Shown: positions 10,923 to 18,074, counted from the stretch's first letter. The stretch: DNA of 24,021 nucleotides from an uncultured Collinsella sp. (GCA_900546085.1 URBS01000018.1:1-24021); one strand, 5' to 3'. Notes: generated by a model from the sequence alone, not told the origin. Made by a program: numbers and translations.

Positions 10923-11865
10923 ATTGAGTCTCCGCCGTGTCTGTCAGGGTAGTTCCGCTCACGCTAATGCCCAGGTCGCCCCAGCCATCGGGCGTTTTGC
11001 CGTCCGCTCGGTAAAAGTTGACGACCATCGAACCCGGCTCCATGGTGAACGTAGCCGTGCGTTTTTCAACATTCACCGTCGCGCCATGGTTGGTCTCGAA
11101 GAACGGATCGATCTCCACGTTCTCCCCCCACGTGAGCGTGACGTTTGCCGGTGCGCCCGTAACCGTCACACGGTAGTTGTACGCAGCGTAATCAGCAAAC
11201 TTGCCAGCCTCATCAACCAGCGCGCCCTCAACCGCAGCGGTTTTGACCTCGGCCTTCTTTGACGGCACGACTTTCGCCGCCAGACAGGTGAGCTCGGTGC
11301 CGGGGCTCTCCTTCGAAACAACCATGGCCTTAATCACAAAGTAGGCATGTCCCAACTTGTCCTCAGGAAAGGTCACGGTGTAATCGTTCTTGGTAGGCTG
11401 ATTCTCCGGAAGCTTGACGTTTCCGGCGGGTTGGGGCGCATAGCTCCACGTGGCACCATCGAGCCCATACCCCTCGACCGTCAAGGTATACGTCACGTTT
11501 TTATCGTTGCAGAAGTTGCTGTTGCTCAGCAAATAGTTATAGATGCTAAAGGTGAAGCTGCACTGCTTGTTGTTGGGATATACCGTAACGGAGCGCTGGG
11601 CGCGGTCGAGCTCGTCGTTGCCAGGCGCACTCATATAGCCCGTGAGCAGGTCGCTCGCAAACAGGTTCTGCGCGGTGCCCGTTGCGGCGACGGACTTTAG
11701 AAATCCGTTGGCGGTGTAGGCGGAATAGGTAAAGTAACCACCCGTCACGAGCGCCACGGCGCAAGCAAGTGCGATTGCTGCCACAACCAGCTTATTCTTG
11801 GCTAGGCTCTTGCTTTTTGCCAGCTGCTCGCGCTCGGCATCCTGCTGCTTCTCTCGCTTCTCCAT
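10921..11865 (-). CDS. single-pass membrane protein with extracellular beta-type domain (314 aa)
   Basis: Third of three architecturally similar membrane proteins before the giant gene. Residues 1-25 are a charged, Lys/Glu/Gln-rich cytoplasmic head; 26-46 form one hydrophobic helix; the junction GGYFTYSAYTANGF after it resembles the [AG]-x-[YWF]-F signature of SipW-processed TasA/camelysin-type precursors. The remaining 260 or so residues have alternating beta-strand character and two Cys near 105-120. There is no enzyme motif. The ATG is 14 nt after the stop of the upstream gene and the stop overlaps the Shine-Dalgarno stretch (TAGGAGAGGG), implying co-translation. It may be a membrane-tethered or SipW-released matrix subunit. 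The family is not recognised with certainty. Confidence 0.85.
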   Translation of the reverse strand: MEKREKQQDAEREQLAKSKSLAKNKLVVAAIALACAVALVTGGYFTYSAYTANGFLKSVAATGTAQNLFASDLLTGYMSAPGNDELDRAQRSVTVYPNNKQCSFTFSIYNYLLSNSNFCNDKNVTYTLTVEGYGLDGATWSYAPQPAGNVKLPENQPTKNDYTVTFPEDKLGHAYFVIKAMVVSKESPGTELTCLAAKVVPSKKAEVKTAAVEGALVDEAGKFADYAAYNYRVTVTGAPANVTLTWGENVEIDPFFETNHGATVNVEKRTATFTMEPGSMVVNFYRADGKTPDGWGDLGISVSGTTLTDTAETQ

Positions 11866-11879
11866 GCGCGCGCCCTCTC

Positions 11880-12695
11880 CTACTTACCGCTCGTGTTGCG
11901 CGCGATCAGGTAGATCACATCGGTCTCTTTGGCACTCTCGTCCCACGAAAGCTTGATGATAAAGTTGAGCGTGTCATTGCCAGTCGAATTGGCGAGCGTC
12001 TTATCGTTGAGCTCGCCTTTGTCGAACACCTTATATCGGTAGAGCGGGCGCGCGTTGCGCTGGACGTTTTGATAGTCCTTGAATGTAGGGTCGCTTGCGC
12101 CCTCGCCCGGGTCTTTGATGGGCGTGAAGCTCTTCAGCAGATCCGTTCCAGACATTTTCCAGCTATAGGACTTGCCGCCCGCAGTGCCGCTCACGTCGGA
12201 AGTATCACCTAGGCCCGGATTCTCGGCTTTATACAGCTCGATAGTGAGACCCGTAATGTTGGTCGTATTCGCAAGCTGCAGCTCAAAACCATCGCCGCCC
12301 GTCTGGACACAAAACGGGCGCATGAGCGTCACCGTGTTGCCGGTCTTGGTATCGCCGTATTTGGGGTTGTAGCTCAGGTCGATCTGCTCTGTTGCCGTAG
12401 CGTTGGGGCCCAGCACTTTGAGCTCTGCCGGCTCCTTGATCTTGCCGACGGTGGAGCCGCGATTGGCATCGACGAACCATCCGAGCGTCAATCCCAGCAA
12501 CACGAGAAGCACGGCCACCAGACCCACGATGGCCAGGGATTCGCGACGGTGGTCGCTCACCCAAGCCTTGATGCGCTCGATGCGGCCAGCCGGACGCGCT
12601 TCGCCGTGCGAGCCGAACCCGTTGCCGCCGGGGTTTGCCGCTCCTTCTTTGTGTTTGATATCGCCCTGCTCGCGGGCATTAAGCTGCTCGTCCAT
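11880..12695 (-). CDS. single-pass membrane protein with extracellular domain (271 aa)
   Basis: Second of the three similar proteins. The N-terminus is a 53-residue hydrophilic, Gly- and Arg-containing cytoplasmic segment. Residues 54-75 form one membrane helix ending in LGWFVDANRG, again a W-F plus Asn/Asp pattern reminiscent of camelysin/TasA-type precursors. A hydrophilic ectodomain of about 195 residues with several N-x-T/S sites and beta-strand character follows. The ATG comes directly after the TAA of the preceding gene, with no intergenic base, and AAGGAGG lies 11 nt upstream inside the previous coding region, so translation is probably coupled. No catalytic motif or sorting signal is visible. 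The function is unknown; the context points to the same surface assembly as the giant protein. Confidence 0.86.
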   Translation of the reverse strand: MDEQLNAREQGDIKHKEGAANPGGNGFGSHGEARPAGRIERIKAWVSDHRRESLAIVGLVAVLLVLLGLTLGWFVDANRGSTVGKIKEPAELKVLGPNATATEQIDLSYNPKYGDTKTGNTVTLMRPFCVQTGGDGFELQLANTTNITGLTIELYKAENPGLGDTSDVSGTAGGKSYSWKMSGTDLLKSFTPIKDPGEGASDPTFKDYQNVQRNARPLYRYKVFDKGELNDKTLANSTGNDTLNFIIKLSWDESAKETDVIYLIARNTSGK

Positions 12696-13787
12696 TTATT
12701 TATCCGCCTCCTTGGCGGTGAAGCGCACGCGAATGTACTTGACGTTCTTGCCGATAATCTCGTCGGCGTTGTTGTAGTAGCTGGCGCAGGTTTCCACATC
12801 CGCAGAGGACATGCCGGCTCCGACAGGCGGAACCGCGCTAGGCGCCTGACCTGGCACGCTCGTGCTATCGGCGCGGAAATAGCGCGCGTGGTTATTGTTG
12901 ATGTCGCCGACGAGGGTTGTGTATCCCCCCTCGTCGCCTGTGTTAGCGAAAAGGTTGCCACCGTAGCCGGCGTTGCCCGTGTGAACATAGCTCTTGAACT
13001 GCTCCGGCCAAATCCAGTAGAGGGTTTTGGTGACGGTTTCGGTCGTGCTATTTGAGTCCGTAGCGTAAAAGCTCGACTTTGGGATGGTAAAGCTCTGCGT
13101 AATGACGGTGACGCTGGCCCCGTCCTGGGTCACCGTGGTGGTCGTGGGGACCAGCGGATTCGAGTAAAAGCCAGAGGCGTCTTTGCCCTGAAAAACGAGA
13201 ATATGACCGCGCACCAAATCTTTAAGCGAGTTGATGATCTCTTCGTTTTTCGATGCATCCGCAGCGGTGCCGCCCGTGCCCGCAACGCTCGTCTGAACAG
13301 AAATTTCCCAGGTCATCTCCACCGTGATATCGTGCAGGTCATTGCAGAGCGGCCTGACGTTGAGCTGGAGCTGGCCGGCCGACCCCGGAGAGAGACCGCC
13401 ATCGGCGCTCATGTTATTGAGGTTGAAAAGATTGTTCACGGCAAGGCTTGTACTGTCCGACGCGTAGTTGTCCTGAGTGTCGTACTTACCCGCCGTGCCG
13501 CCCTGCGTTCCCGAGAGCACAAACCGCGGGCCCTTCGCCGCGATCGTGCTCCCCGTGGCGCTCACTCGGTTATTCGCGGCAAACCAGGCCAGGCATGCAA
13601 AGATGGCAACGATGGCGGCCAGCACAAACAGACCGCTCACCAGGAAATCCTTCCAGAAATCCTTGAGGGTCCGCACATGCTCGTCGGCAGCTTGGCGGTA
13701 CTCGGCCGCCGTCTTGTGCTGCTGGAGCTCGCTATGTCGGTCCATGCCACTCATCGTTTGCGTTTGCCCTGCTAGCGGGCGTGCCAT
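12696..13787 (-). CDS. single-pass membrane protein with extracellular domain (about 363 aa), first gene of the surface operon
   Basis: Promoter-proximal member of the trio. With the start at 13787, residues 1-48 are a charged, Gln/His-rich cytoplasmic head, 49-70 form a single membrane helix, and the junction reads AWFAANNRVSATG, the closest of the three to the A-[WY]-F-x-x-N pattern of SipW-type substrates in gut Firmicutes and Actinobacteria. The ectodomain (about 290 residues) is rich in Thr, Ser and Asn and mostly beta-type, with no recognisable catalytic residues. The start is uncertain. The ATG at 13787 has a purine-rich GGAAAGG almost abutting it; ATGs at 13754 and 13745 remain possible. 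The frame extends open to 13928, but the extra 47 residues have no protein-like character. The stop abuts the next gene. Confidence 0.84.
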   Translation of the reverse strand: MARPLAGQTQTMSGMDRHSELQQHKTAAEYRQAADEHVRTLKDFWKDFLVSGLFVLAAIVAIFACLAWFAANNRVSATGSTIAAKGPRFVLSGTQGGTAGKYDTQDNYASDSTSLAVNNLFNLNNMSADGGLSPGSAGQLQLNVRPLCNDLHDITVEMTWEISVQTSVAGTGGTAADASKNEEIINSLKDLVRGHILVFQGKDASGFYSNPLVPTTTTVTQDGASVTVITQSFTIPKSSFYATDSNSTTETVTKTLYWIWPEQFKSYVHTGNAGYGGNLFANTGDEGGYTTLVGDINNNHARYFRADSTSVPGQAPSAVPPVGAGMSSADVETCASYYNNADEIIGKNVKYIRVRFTAKEADK

Positions 13788-13838
13788 CCTTTCCGCTCGG
13801 TCGCGTTTATCTGTTGTTCGCAGGTAGAGAATTCTGGC

Positions 13839-13866
13839 AGAATACAACACCATACGATAAGGTAAA
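13839..13866 (-). promoter_or_regulatory. possible sigma-70-type promoter of the surface operon
   Basis: On the minus strand TTTACC (13866-13861) and TATTCT (13844-13839) are separated by 16 bp, each matching four of six positions of the consensus. The predicted transcript would start near 13832, about 45 nt before the proposed ATG at 13787, and this is the only non-coding gap upstream of the operon. The match is weak and could be chance. Confidence 0.3.
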
Positions 13867-13932
13867 AGAATAGCATTGACCTGCGGTTTGCTCCACAACG
13901 CAAGCCTTAATGATGTCTTAAAAGTCAAATCC

Positions 13933-13999
13933 TTGGTGCAAGGGGGTCAGGTTACTTCGCACCAACATGGTGCAAACAAACCTGACCCCCTTGCACCAA
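13933..13999. repeat. 67-bp palindromic REP/MITE-like element
   Basis: Perfect 21-bp inverted arms (13933-13953 and 13979-13999) that begin TTGGTGCAAGGGGGTCAGG enclose a second inverted repeat, GCACCA-ACA-TGGTGC (13959-13973). Both are contained in a 67-nt unit that can fold as a long cruciform or hairpin. It lies between the end of the DUF4143 gene and the start of the surface operon. The core GGGGGTCAGG and the nested design fit REP or transposase-mobilised palindromic elements. It may also terminate or shield the transcript arriving from 14039. Confidence 0.75.
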
Positions 14000-14038
14000 T
14001 CCGTAGCGCCGGGCGGAGAACACACGGCGTGGCGCCCC

Positions 14039-15343
14039 TTAACGCCCCAGCGCGCGCACGGGTATCACGTAGATACCGTCCTCGACCTCGCGGGCGTACT
14101 CACCCACCCCCACAATCACGGCCATAAACTCCGGTTCGCGTGTGCGTGAACGAGGATTTCCACAGACCTTCTTGCGAACGCGCTTGAGACTCTCGACGCC
14201 GGCGCTCGCTTTATCTTCACTTACCTTAATCTCAAAGGCGGCCCACCGTCCATCGGCTAGCTGCACGATGGCATCGCATTCAAGGCCCGAATCGTCGCGA
14301 TAATAGCGCACGGGCGTGCTATCCAGCAGGTCGAGCGAACGTGCGTAGACCGAAAGATCGCGTATGACCAAATTCTCAAACACCAGACCAAATGTCTGCC
14401 AGTCGGCAAGCAGCGCCCGCGAGGACATACCTAGCAAGGCGCAAGCAAGGCTCGGATCTGCCAGATAGCGCTTGGGCTTGACGGTAAAGCGCCGTTTGTC
14501 GCGCGCGGCGGGAACCCAACCGGGGACCTCCTCGAGAATGAACATACCTTTGAGGGCATCCAGGTACCTACGCACCTTGGTCTCGTCGGCAAACGCTGCG
14601 GGCTCCTCCTCGGCACCGAACATATCCATAAGAATCATTTTATACGTGGCTGCCTGTCCCAGATTGCGCGCGATCGATGCGGAGACTCGACGAGCAATAT
14701 CGGGGTCGAGACCGACCGCCGGGAAGCTGCTCGAAAACGTGGTGTTGAGATATTCGCGGGCGATGAGCTGGGCGTCAGCCGAAACCATATCGATCGCCTC
14801 GGGCCAGCCGCCGCGGCAAGCGGCTTCGACAAGCCCCGGCGTATCGCCATTGCACCGACAGGGCTCAAAACGATGCTCAAACAAGCCCGCCAGGCTCACC
14901 TTGCCGTTGGACTCACCTGTCTCGGCAAGCGTCATGGGGTGCATGCGAACGCGGCCGATGCGGCCGGCTCCACTATGCGCGGGCGTCTCCGCCTTTGAGC
15001 CAAACGCAGGCGTGGCGGAACCCGTGAGGATATAGGCGCCGCGCGTACCCCGGGTGCGGTCAACCTCGTGTCTAACGTAGTCCCAGATCTGGGGAACGCG
15101 CTGCCACTCATCGATAATATGCGGACGGTCTCCCAGCAACATCATCGCCGGATCGGCACGCGCGAGGTCGAGATTCTCGTCGACATACGAGGCGGACGCC
15201 CCGTGCTCAAGCGCGGCCCACGTCTTGCCGCACCACTTGGTGCCCGCAATCTCGACCGCGCCAAAGACGCGAAGGTAGCGTTCGATTTGCGCATCCACGA
15301 TACGCGGGATGTATCCGTCCCGATGTAGCCTCTCGCCCGCCAT
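14039..15343 (-). CDS. DUF4143-family ATP-binding protein (AAA_14 type, 434 aa)
   Basis: An ATPase of the widespread AAA_14/DUF4143 group, whose cellular role is not established. Residues about 30-165 hold the P-loop domain: the Walker A G-T-K-W-C-G-K-T at 34-41 fits GxxxxGKT, Walker B is HIIDEW at 75-80, and LTGSA near 106-110 is the usual sensor-like strand end. The C-terminal DUF4143 region includes a helical domain (about 220-330) and, near 370-390, an E-C-D ... F-E-I-K-V pattern like the PD-(D/E)xK nuclease fold. Length is typical of the family. The ATG has a G-rich GGGGG about 8 nt upstream. It is transcribed alone, with three 12-bp repeats in front of it. Such genes are often present in many copies per genome and may be involved in toxin-like or element-linked functions, but nothing here proves that. 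Confidence 0.9.
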   Translation of the reverse strand: MAGERLHRDGYIPRIVDAQIERYLRVFGAVEIAGTKWCGKTWAALEHGASASYVDENLDLARADPAMMLLGDRPHIIDEWQRVPQIWDYVRHEVDRTRGTRGAYILTGSATPAFGSKAETPAHSGAGRIGRVRMHPMTLAETGESNGKVSLAGLFEHRFEPCRCNGDTPGLVEAACRGGWPEAIDMVSADAQLIAREYLNTTFSSSFPAVGLDPDIARRVSASIARNLGQAATYKMILMDMFGAEEEPAAFADETKVRRYLDALKGMFILEEVPGWVPAARDKRRFTVKPKRYLADPSLACALLGMSSRALLADWQTFGLVFENLVIRDLSVYARSLDLLDSTPVRYYRDDSGLECDAIVQLADGRWAAFEIKVSEDKASAGVESLKRVRKKVCGNPRSRTREPEFMAVIVGVGEYAREVEDGIYVIPVRALGR

Positions 15344-15402
15344 GAGCCACCCCCGCAGATTTCCAGGTCCTGCTTTCTGATTCTTCTATTCCACTGTAGC
15401 AA

Positions 15403-15460
15403 ATTCGGATTTTCGGGTGGTTGCGATTCGGATTTTCGTGTTTTAAGTATTCGGATTTTC
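15403..15460. repeat. three direct repeats of ATTCGGATTTTC at 23-bp period
   Basis: Identical 12-mers ATTCGGATTTTC lie at 15403-15414, 15426-15437 and 15449-15460, spaced exactly 23 bp apart, while the 11-bp spacers differ. They sit 60-117 bp upstream of the DUF4143 ATPase start, where they read as GAAAATCCGAAT on its strand. Regular spacing close to two helical turns and exact conservation suggest binding sites for a multimeric DNA-binding protein, possibly controlling the ATPase gene. Promoter elements for that gene were not clear. Confidence 0.75.
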
Positions 15461-15493
15461 TGAACCAGCTGGTCAGTTGGCGCCCTCATTGGC

Positions 15494-15529
15494 AAAAAGG
15501 CGGGGAGCGCCGATACGGCACTCCCCGCC
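15494..15529 (-). terminator. intrinsic terminator of the OYE-type oxidoreductase gene
   Basis: On the minus strand a 9-bp GC-rich stem (GGCGGGGAG / CTCCCCGCC) with a 13-nt loop is followed immediately by TTTTTG. It lies 26 bp past the stop of the oxidoreductase at 15556. It also separates that gene from the repeats ahead of the DUF4143 gene, so the two minus-strand genes are independent transcription units. Confidence 0.88.
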
Positions 15530-15555
15530 CACTCAATACGCGATAGCTTTCTTGC

Positions 15556-17586
15556 TTAGAGCTCGTTGGCCGCGTGATACGCCGTGCGAATGGCGCTCGC
15601 AATGTCGGCGGTGCGCTCGCCCGAGCAGTCGCCCACGCAGGTCACGGGCACCGTCACGCCGTCCAGGTCAAACGCGTTGGCCTTGGAGCCTACGGCCATC
15701 ACCACGTAATCGCAGGCGATCTTCACCGGCTCCTCGGCGCCGTCCTCGGTGGTGCGAATGGCCTCCACGCCCTCGTCGGTAATGGCGGTCAGGCGGGTCT
15801 TCACGTGCTGTTCCACGTTGTGGGCGGCAAAGTCGCTCATGATCAGCGGCAGAATGGTCTCGGACTCGCCCGCGGCAATCTTGTCGAGCATCTCCACGAT
15901 CTCCACCTCGCAGCCGTGCTGCAGCAGGTGCTCGGCAGTCTCGGTGCCCACCAGGCCACCGCCAATGACAGCGACGCGGCCGCTGAGCTCCACCTTGCCG
16001 GCCAGCACGTCCCAGCTCGAGACGACCTTCTCCGAATCGGCACCCGGAACGGGAATGACCACGTCGTGCGCGCCCACGGCCACAATCGCGGCGTCGGCGG
16101 CGTTGAGGTCCGCGGGGCTAGCGGCGTGGTTGAGCTCAACCTTCACGCCCAGGCCGGGCAGAATCTTCTCGTAGTACTCCACCGAGCGCATGATCTCGTC
16201 CTTGCGCGGAGGCGCGGCCGCCAGCACAATCTGGCCGCCCAGATGGTCGCTCGCCTCGTAGACGGTCACGTCGTAGCCGCGCTTGGCCGCCACGCGCGCG
16301 GCCTCCAGGCCGGCAATACCGCCGCCCACCACGGCGATCTTCTTGTCACCCTCGCCCGGCTTAATGGCGACGGTCGCCTCGTCGCCGTTCTCGGCATTGA
16401 GCACGCACGAGATGTACTGACGGTTTTGGATCGCGTCGACGCAGCCCTTGTTGCAGTTGAGGCACTCGCGGATGGGCTCGCCCGTGGCGGCCTTGAGCGC
16501 AATATCGGGATCGCACATGAGCGAGCGGCCGTACGCGACGATGTCAGCCGAACCGTCTTCCAGGATCTTCTCGCCCGCCTCGACCGAGACAACGCGGCCG
16601 ACGGTTGCCACCGGCACGGAGACCAGGGCCTTGACGCGCTCGGCCACGGGCAGCGTCCAGTTGTAGGGCATGGCGCCCATGGGCGGAATGGTGTCGCCCA
16701 TGTTGCCGGTGTGGTTTGCCTGCGCCACCTGAATCATGTCGGTGCCGGCGCCCTCGAGCAGCTTGGCGAACTCGCAGGCCTCATCGGGCAGCAGACCGCC
16801 CTTGCCGCGCGGCGTGCCGTCGGGGTTCTCCATGATCACGGGGAGCTTGTACTCCACCATCAGCTGCGGTGCGGCTTCCTTAATGGCGGCGACGACCTCC
16901 AGCGCATAACGGACGCGGTTCTCGAACGAGCCACCGTACTCGTCGGTGCGCTGGTTGAGGATGGCGGAGCACAGCGAACCCACCAGGCGGTCGCCGTGGA
17001 CCTCGATGGCGTCGATGCCAGCCTGCTGCGCGCGGGCGGCCGAGGCGGCGATGGCCTCCTTGATCTGGGTGAGCTGCTCCACGGTGGCCTCGTTCACAAA
17101 GTGCTGCATGTCGTGGTGCAGCTTGGCGTAGGCCTGCTTGCGGATCTCGTTGGACTCGGCCATCTTGGCGGCGAAGGTCTCCTCGTCGCCGGCGGCCTTG
17201 GCCTCCTGCGCGGCCTTGGCGGCAGCCATGGAGCCCATGACCATGCGGCCGACACCGGGCACGTCGTACTCGGGGTGGAACAGCTGCAGCGCGACCTTGG
17301 CGCCGTGCTTGTGGACGGCGTCGGCCAGTGCCTTAAACGTGGGGATCTGGGCGTCGGTCGCCAGCTTGGGCGTGGGGCTCGCGGTCATGACGGGAGCGAC
17401 GTCGCCGATGACGATGTAGCTCACGCCGCCACGGGCCAGACGCTCGTAAAAAGCCAGGCTGCGCTCGCCGATGGAACCGTCGCGCTCCTCGTAGCCGGTG
17501 GTCAGCGGCGGGAACATAATGCGGTTCTTGAGCTCAAGGGGGCCAACCGTAATGGGCTGGAGCAGCTTGGATGCAGGTGCGGTCAT
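15556..17586 (-). CDS. NADH:flavin oxidoreductase, OYE + 4Fe-4S + FAD/NAD(P) domains (676 aa)
   Basis: Cytoplasmic flavoenzyme of the 2,4-dienoyl-CoA reductase / enoate reductase / BaiCD-like family, expected to pass electrons from NAD(P)H through FAD and a 4Fe-4S cluster to FMN and reduce an activated C=C bond; the substrate is unknown. Residues 1 to about 365 form the OYE TIM barrel (opening with LLQPI and LKNRIMFPPL; NQRTDEYGGSFENR near 211). Cys375, Cys378, Cys382 and Cys394 fit C-x2-C-x3-C-x11-C. Gly421-x-Gly423-x2-Gly426 is the FAD fingerprint, and Gly542-x-Gly544-x2-Gly547 the second nucleotide-binding fingerprint. Oddities: the usual H-G-x-H-G-Y-L active-site stretch is replaced by V-H-G-D-R-L-V-G around His197, and an Ala/Lys/Glu-rich insert lies at about 125-165. 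Full family length. The ATG at 17586 has AGAGGA 7 nt upstream. Transcribed alone. Confidence 0.92.
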   Translation of the reverse strand: MTAPASKLLQPITVGPLELKNRIMFPPLTTGYEERDGSIGERSLAFYERLARGGVSYIVIGDVAPVMTASPTPKLATDAQIPTFKALADAVHKHGAKVALQLFHPEYDVPGVGRMVMGSMAAAKAAQEAKAAGDEETFAAKMAESNEIRKQAYAKLHHDMQHFVNEATVEQLTQIKEAIAASAARAQQAGIDAIEVHGDRLVGSLCSAILNQRTDEYGGSFENRVRYALEVVAAIKEAAPQLMVEYKLPVIMENPDGTPRGKGGLLPDEACEFAKLLEGAGTDMIQVAQANHTGNMGDTIPPMGAMPYNWTLPVAERVKALVSVPVATVGRVVSVEAGEKILEDGSADIVAYGRSLMCDPDIALKAATGEPIRECLNCNKGCVDAIQNRQYISCVLNAENGDEATVAIKPGEGDKKIAVVGGGIAGLEAARVAAKRGYDVTVYEASDHLGGQIVLAAAPPRKDEIMRSVEYYEKILPGLGVKVELNHAASPADLNAADAAIVAVGAHDVVIPVPGADSEKVVSSWDVLAGKVELSGRVAVIGGGLVGTETAEHLLQHGCEVEIVEMLDKIAAGESETILPLIMSDFAAHNVEQHVKTRLTAITDEGVEAIRTTEDGAEEPVKIACDYVVMAVGSKANAFDLDGVTVPVTCVGDCSGERTADIASAIRTAYHAANEL

Positions 17587-17704
17587 GGATATTCCTCTCT
17601 TGTAGGCGCGGCGGCGATGATGCCGCGTAGTTGTCTAGAGGATATGGCATGGGAGCACGGCGACGCAACGGAAATCGGCGGATAGCGGGTGAGGGCTGGT
17701 GGAT

Positions 17705-17725
17705 GGGGCAGGGTTGGGTTGGGGG
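17705..17725 (+). other. G-quadruplex motif
   Basis: Four G-tracts (4, 3, 3 and 5 Gs at 17705-17708, 17711-17713, 17716-17718 and 17721-17725) are separated by 2-nt loops (CA, TT, TT), matching the canonical G3+ N1-7 pattern with very short loops, which usually gives a stable parallel quadruplex. It lies on the plus strand, about 120 bp upstream of the oxidoreductase start, on the strand complementary to that gene's coding strand. Confidence 0.6.
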
Positions 17726-17730
17726 TTTGT

Positions 17731-17864
17731 CTCGATCTGTAACAGTTACTCGGCAAATACCGTTCCTCGTGTTACAGATCAAGACATTCCCCTCGGCCCA
17801 TCCTCAACAATCTAAATCTGTAACAGTTAGACCCACTTTTGACCTCTACCTGTTACAGATCGAG
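17731..17864. repeat. four alternating copies of ATCTGTAACAG-type sites
   Basis: Copies occur at about 17735-17745 (forward), 17770-17779 (reverse, TGTTACAGAT), 17816-17826 (forward) and 17850-17860 (reverse). The outer pair is a perfect 15-bp inverted repeat (CTCGATCTGTAACAG at 17731-17745 and its complement at 17850-17864), so the block is a nested palindrome. It lies 145-280 bp upstream of the oxidoreductase gene. It could be operator sites for a dimeric regulator or an intergenic repeat family. No ORF here looks coding. Confidence 0.7.
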
Positions 17865-17987
17865 ATTTTGTTTGAGAGGCTAGAGACCAGAAGCCCGAGT
17901 GGAAAAGCGGACAGGCCGACGGCATCGCCCCGCCGTCATACCGAGGACCGCGCCACGGCAGCCCGGGCGTGGGCCAACCCCGCAATT

Positions 17988-18074
17988 CCGGACATTTCAT
18001 CCCTTTTCCGGACATTTTTAGCCCGTTTCCGGACATTGTCCGCGAATGTCCGGAAACGGGACCGTCATGTCCGG
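17988..18074. repeat. five-copy CCGGACAT array including a perfect 39-nt hairpin
   Basis: CCGGACATT occurs forward at 17988-17996, 18008-18016 and 18029-18037, and reversed (AATGTCCGG, then ATGTCCGG) at 18045-18053 and 18067-18074. The three forward copies start 20-21 bp apart and the two reverse copies 22 bp apart. The third and fourth copies form a perfect hairpin at 18022-18060 with 16-bp arms (CCCGTTTCCGGACATT and its complement) and a 7-nt loop. The flanks of each copy share TT before the CC. The regular spacing suggests protein-binding sites or an intergenic repeat family. There is no T-run, so an intrinsic terminator is unlikely. Confidence 0.75.

Noticed and set aside
10122..11262. 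Long plus-strand frames over the signal peptide and linker of the giant gene
   Set aside because: They are shadows of the Ala/Asp-rich minus-strand coding sequence, low in complexity and lacking translation signals.
15403..15460. Possible CRISPR array
   Set aside because: The repeats are only 12 bp and the spacers 11 bp, far below CRISPR dimensions, and no cas genes are present.
15574..17685. 703-codon open frame on the plus strand opposite the oxidoreductase gene
   Set aside because: It is a mirror of a high-GC coding gene: the product is His/Gly/Leu/Val-rich with no recognisable domain, while the minus strand has clear FAD, Fe-S and OYE motifs plus a terminator and ribosome-binding site.
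17988..18074. Plasmid- or phage-type iteron origin
   Set aside because: The regular spacing is tempting, but no replication initiator gene or AT-rich unwinding region is nearby.
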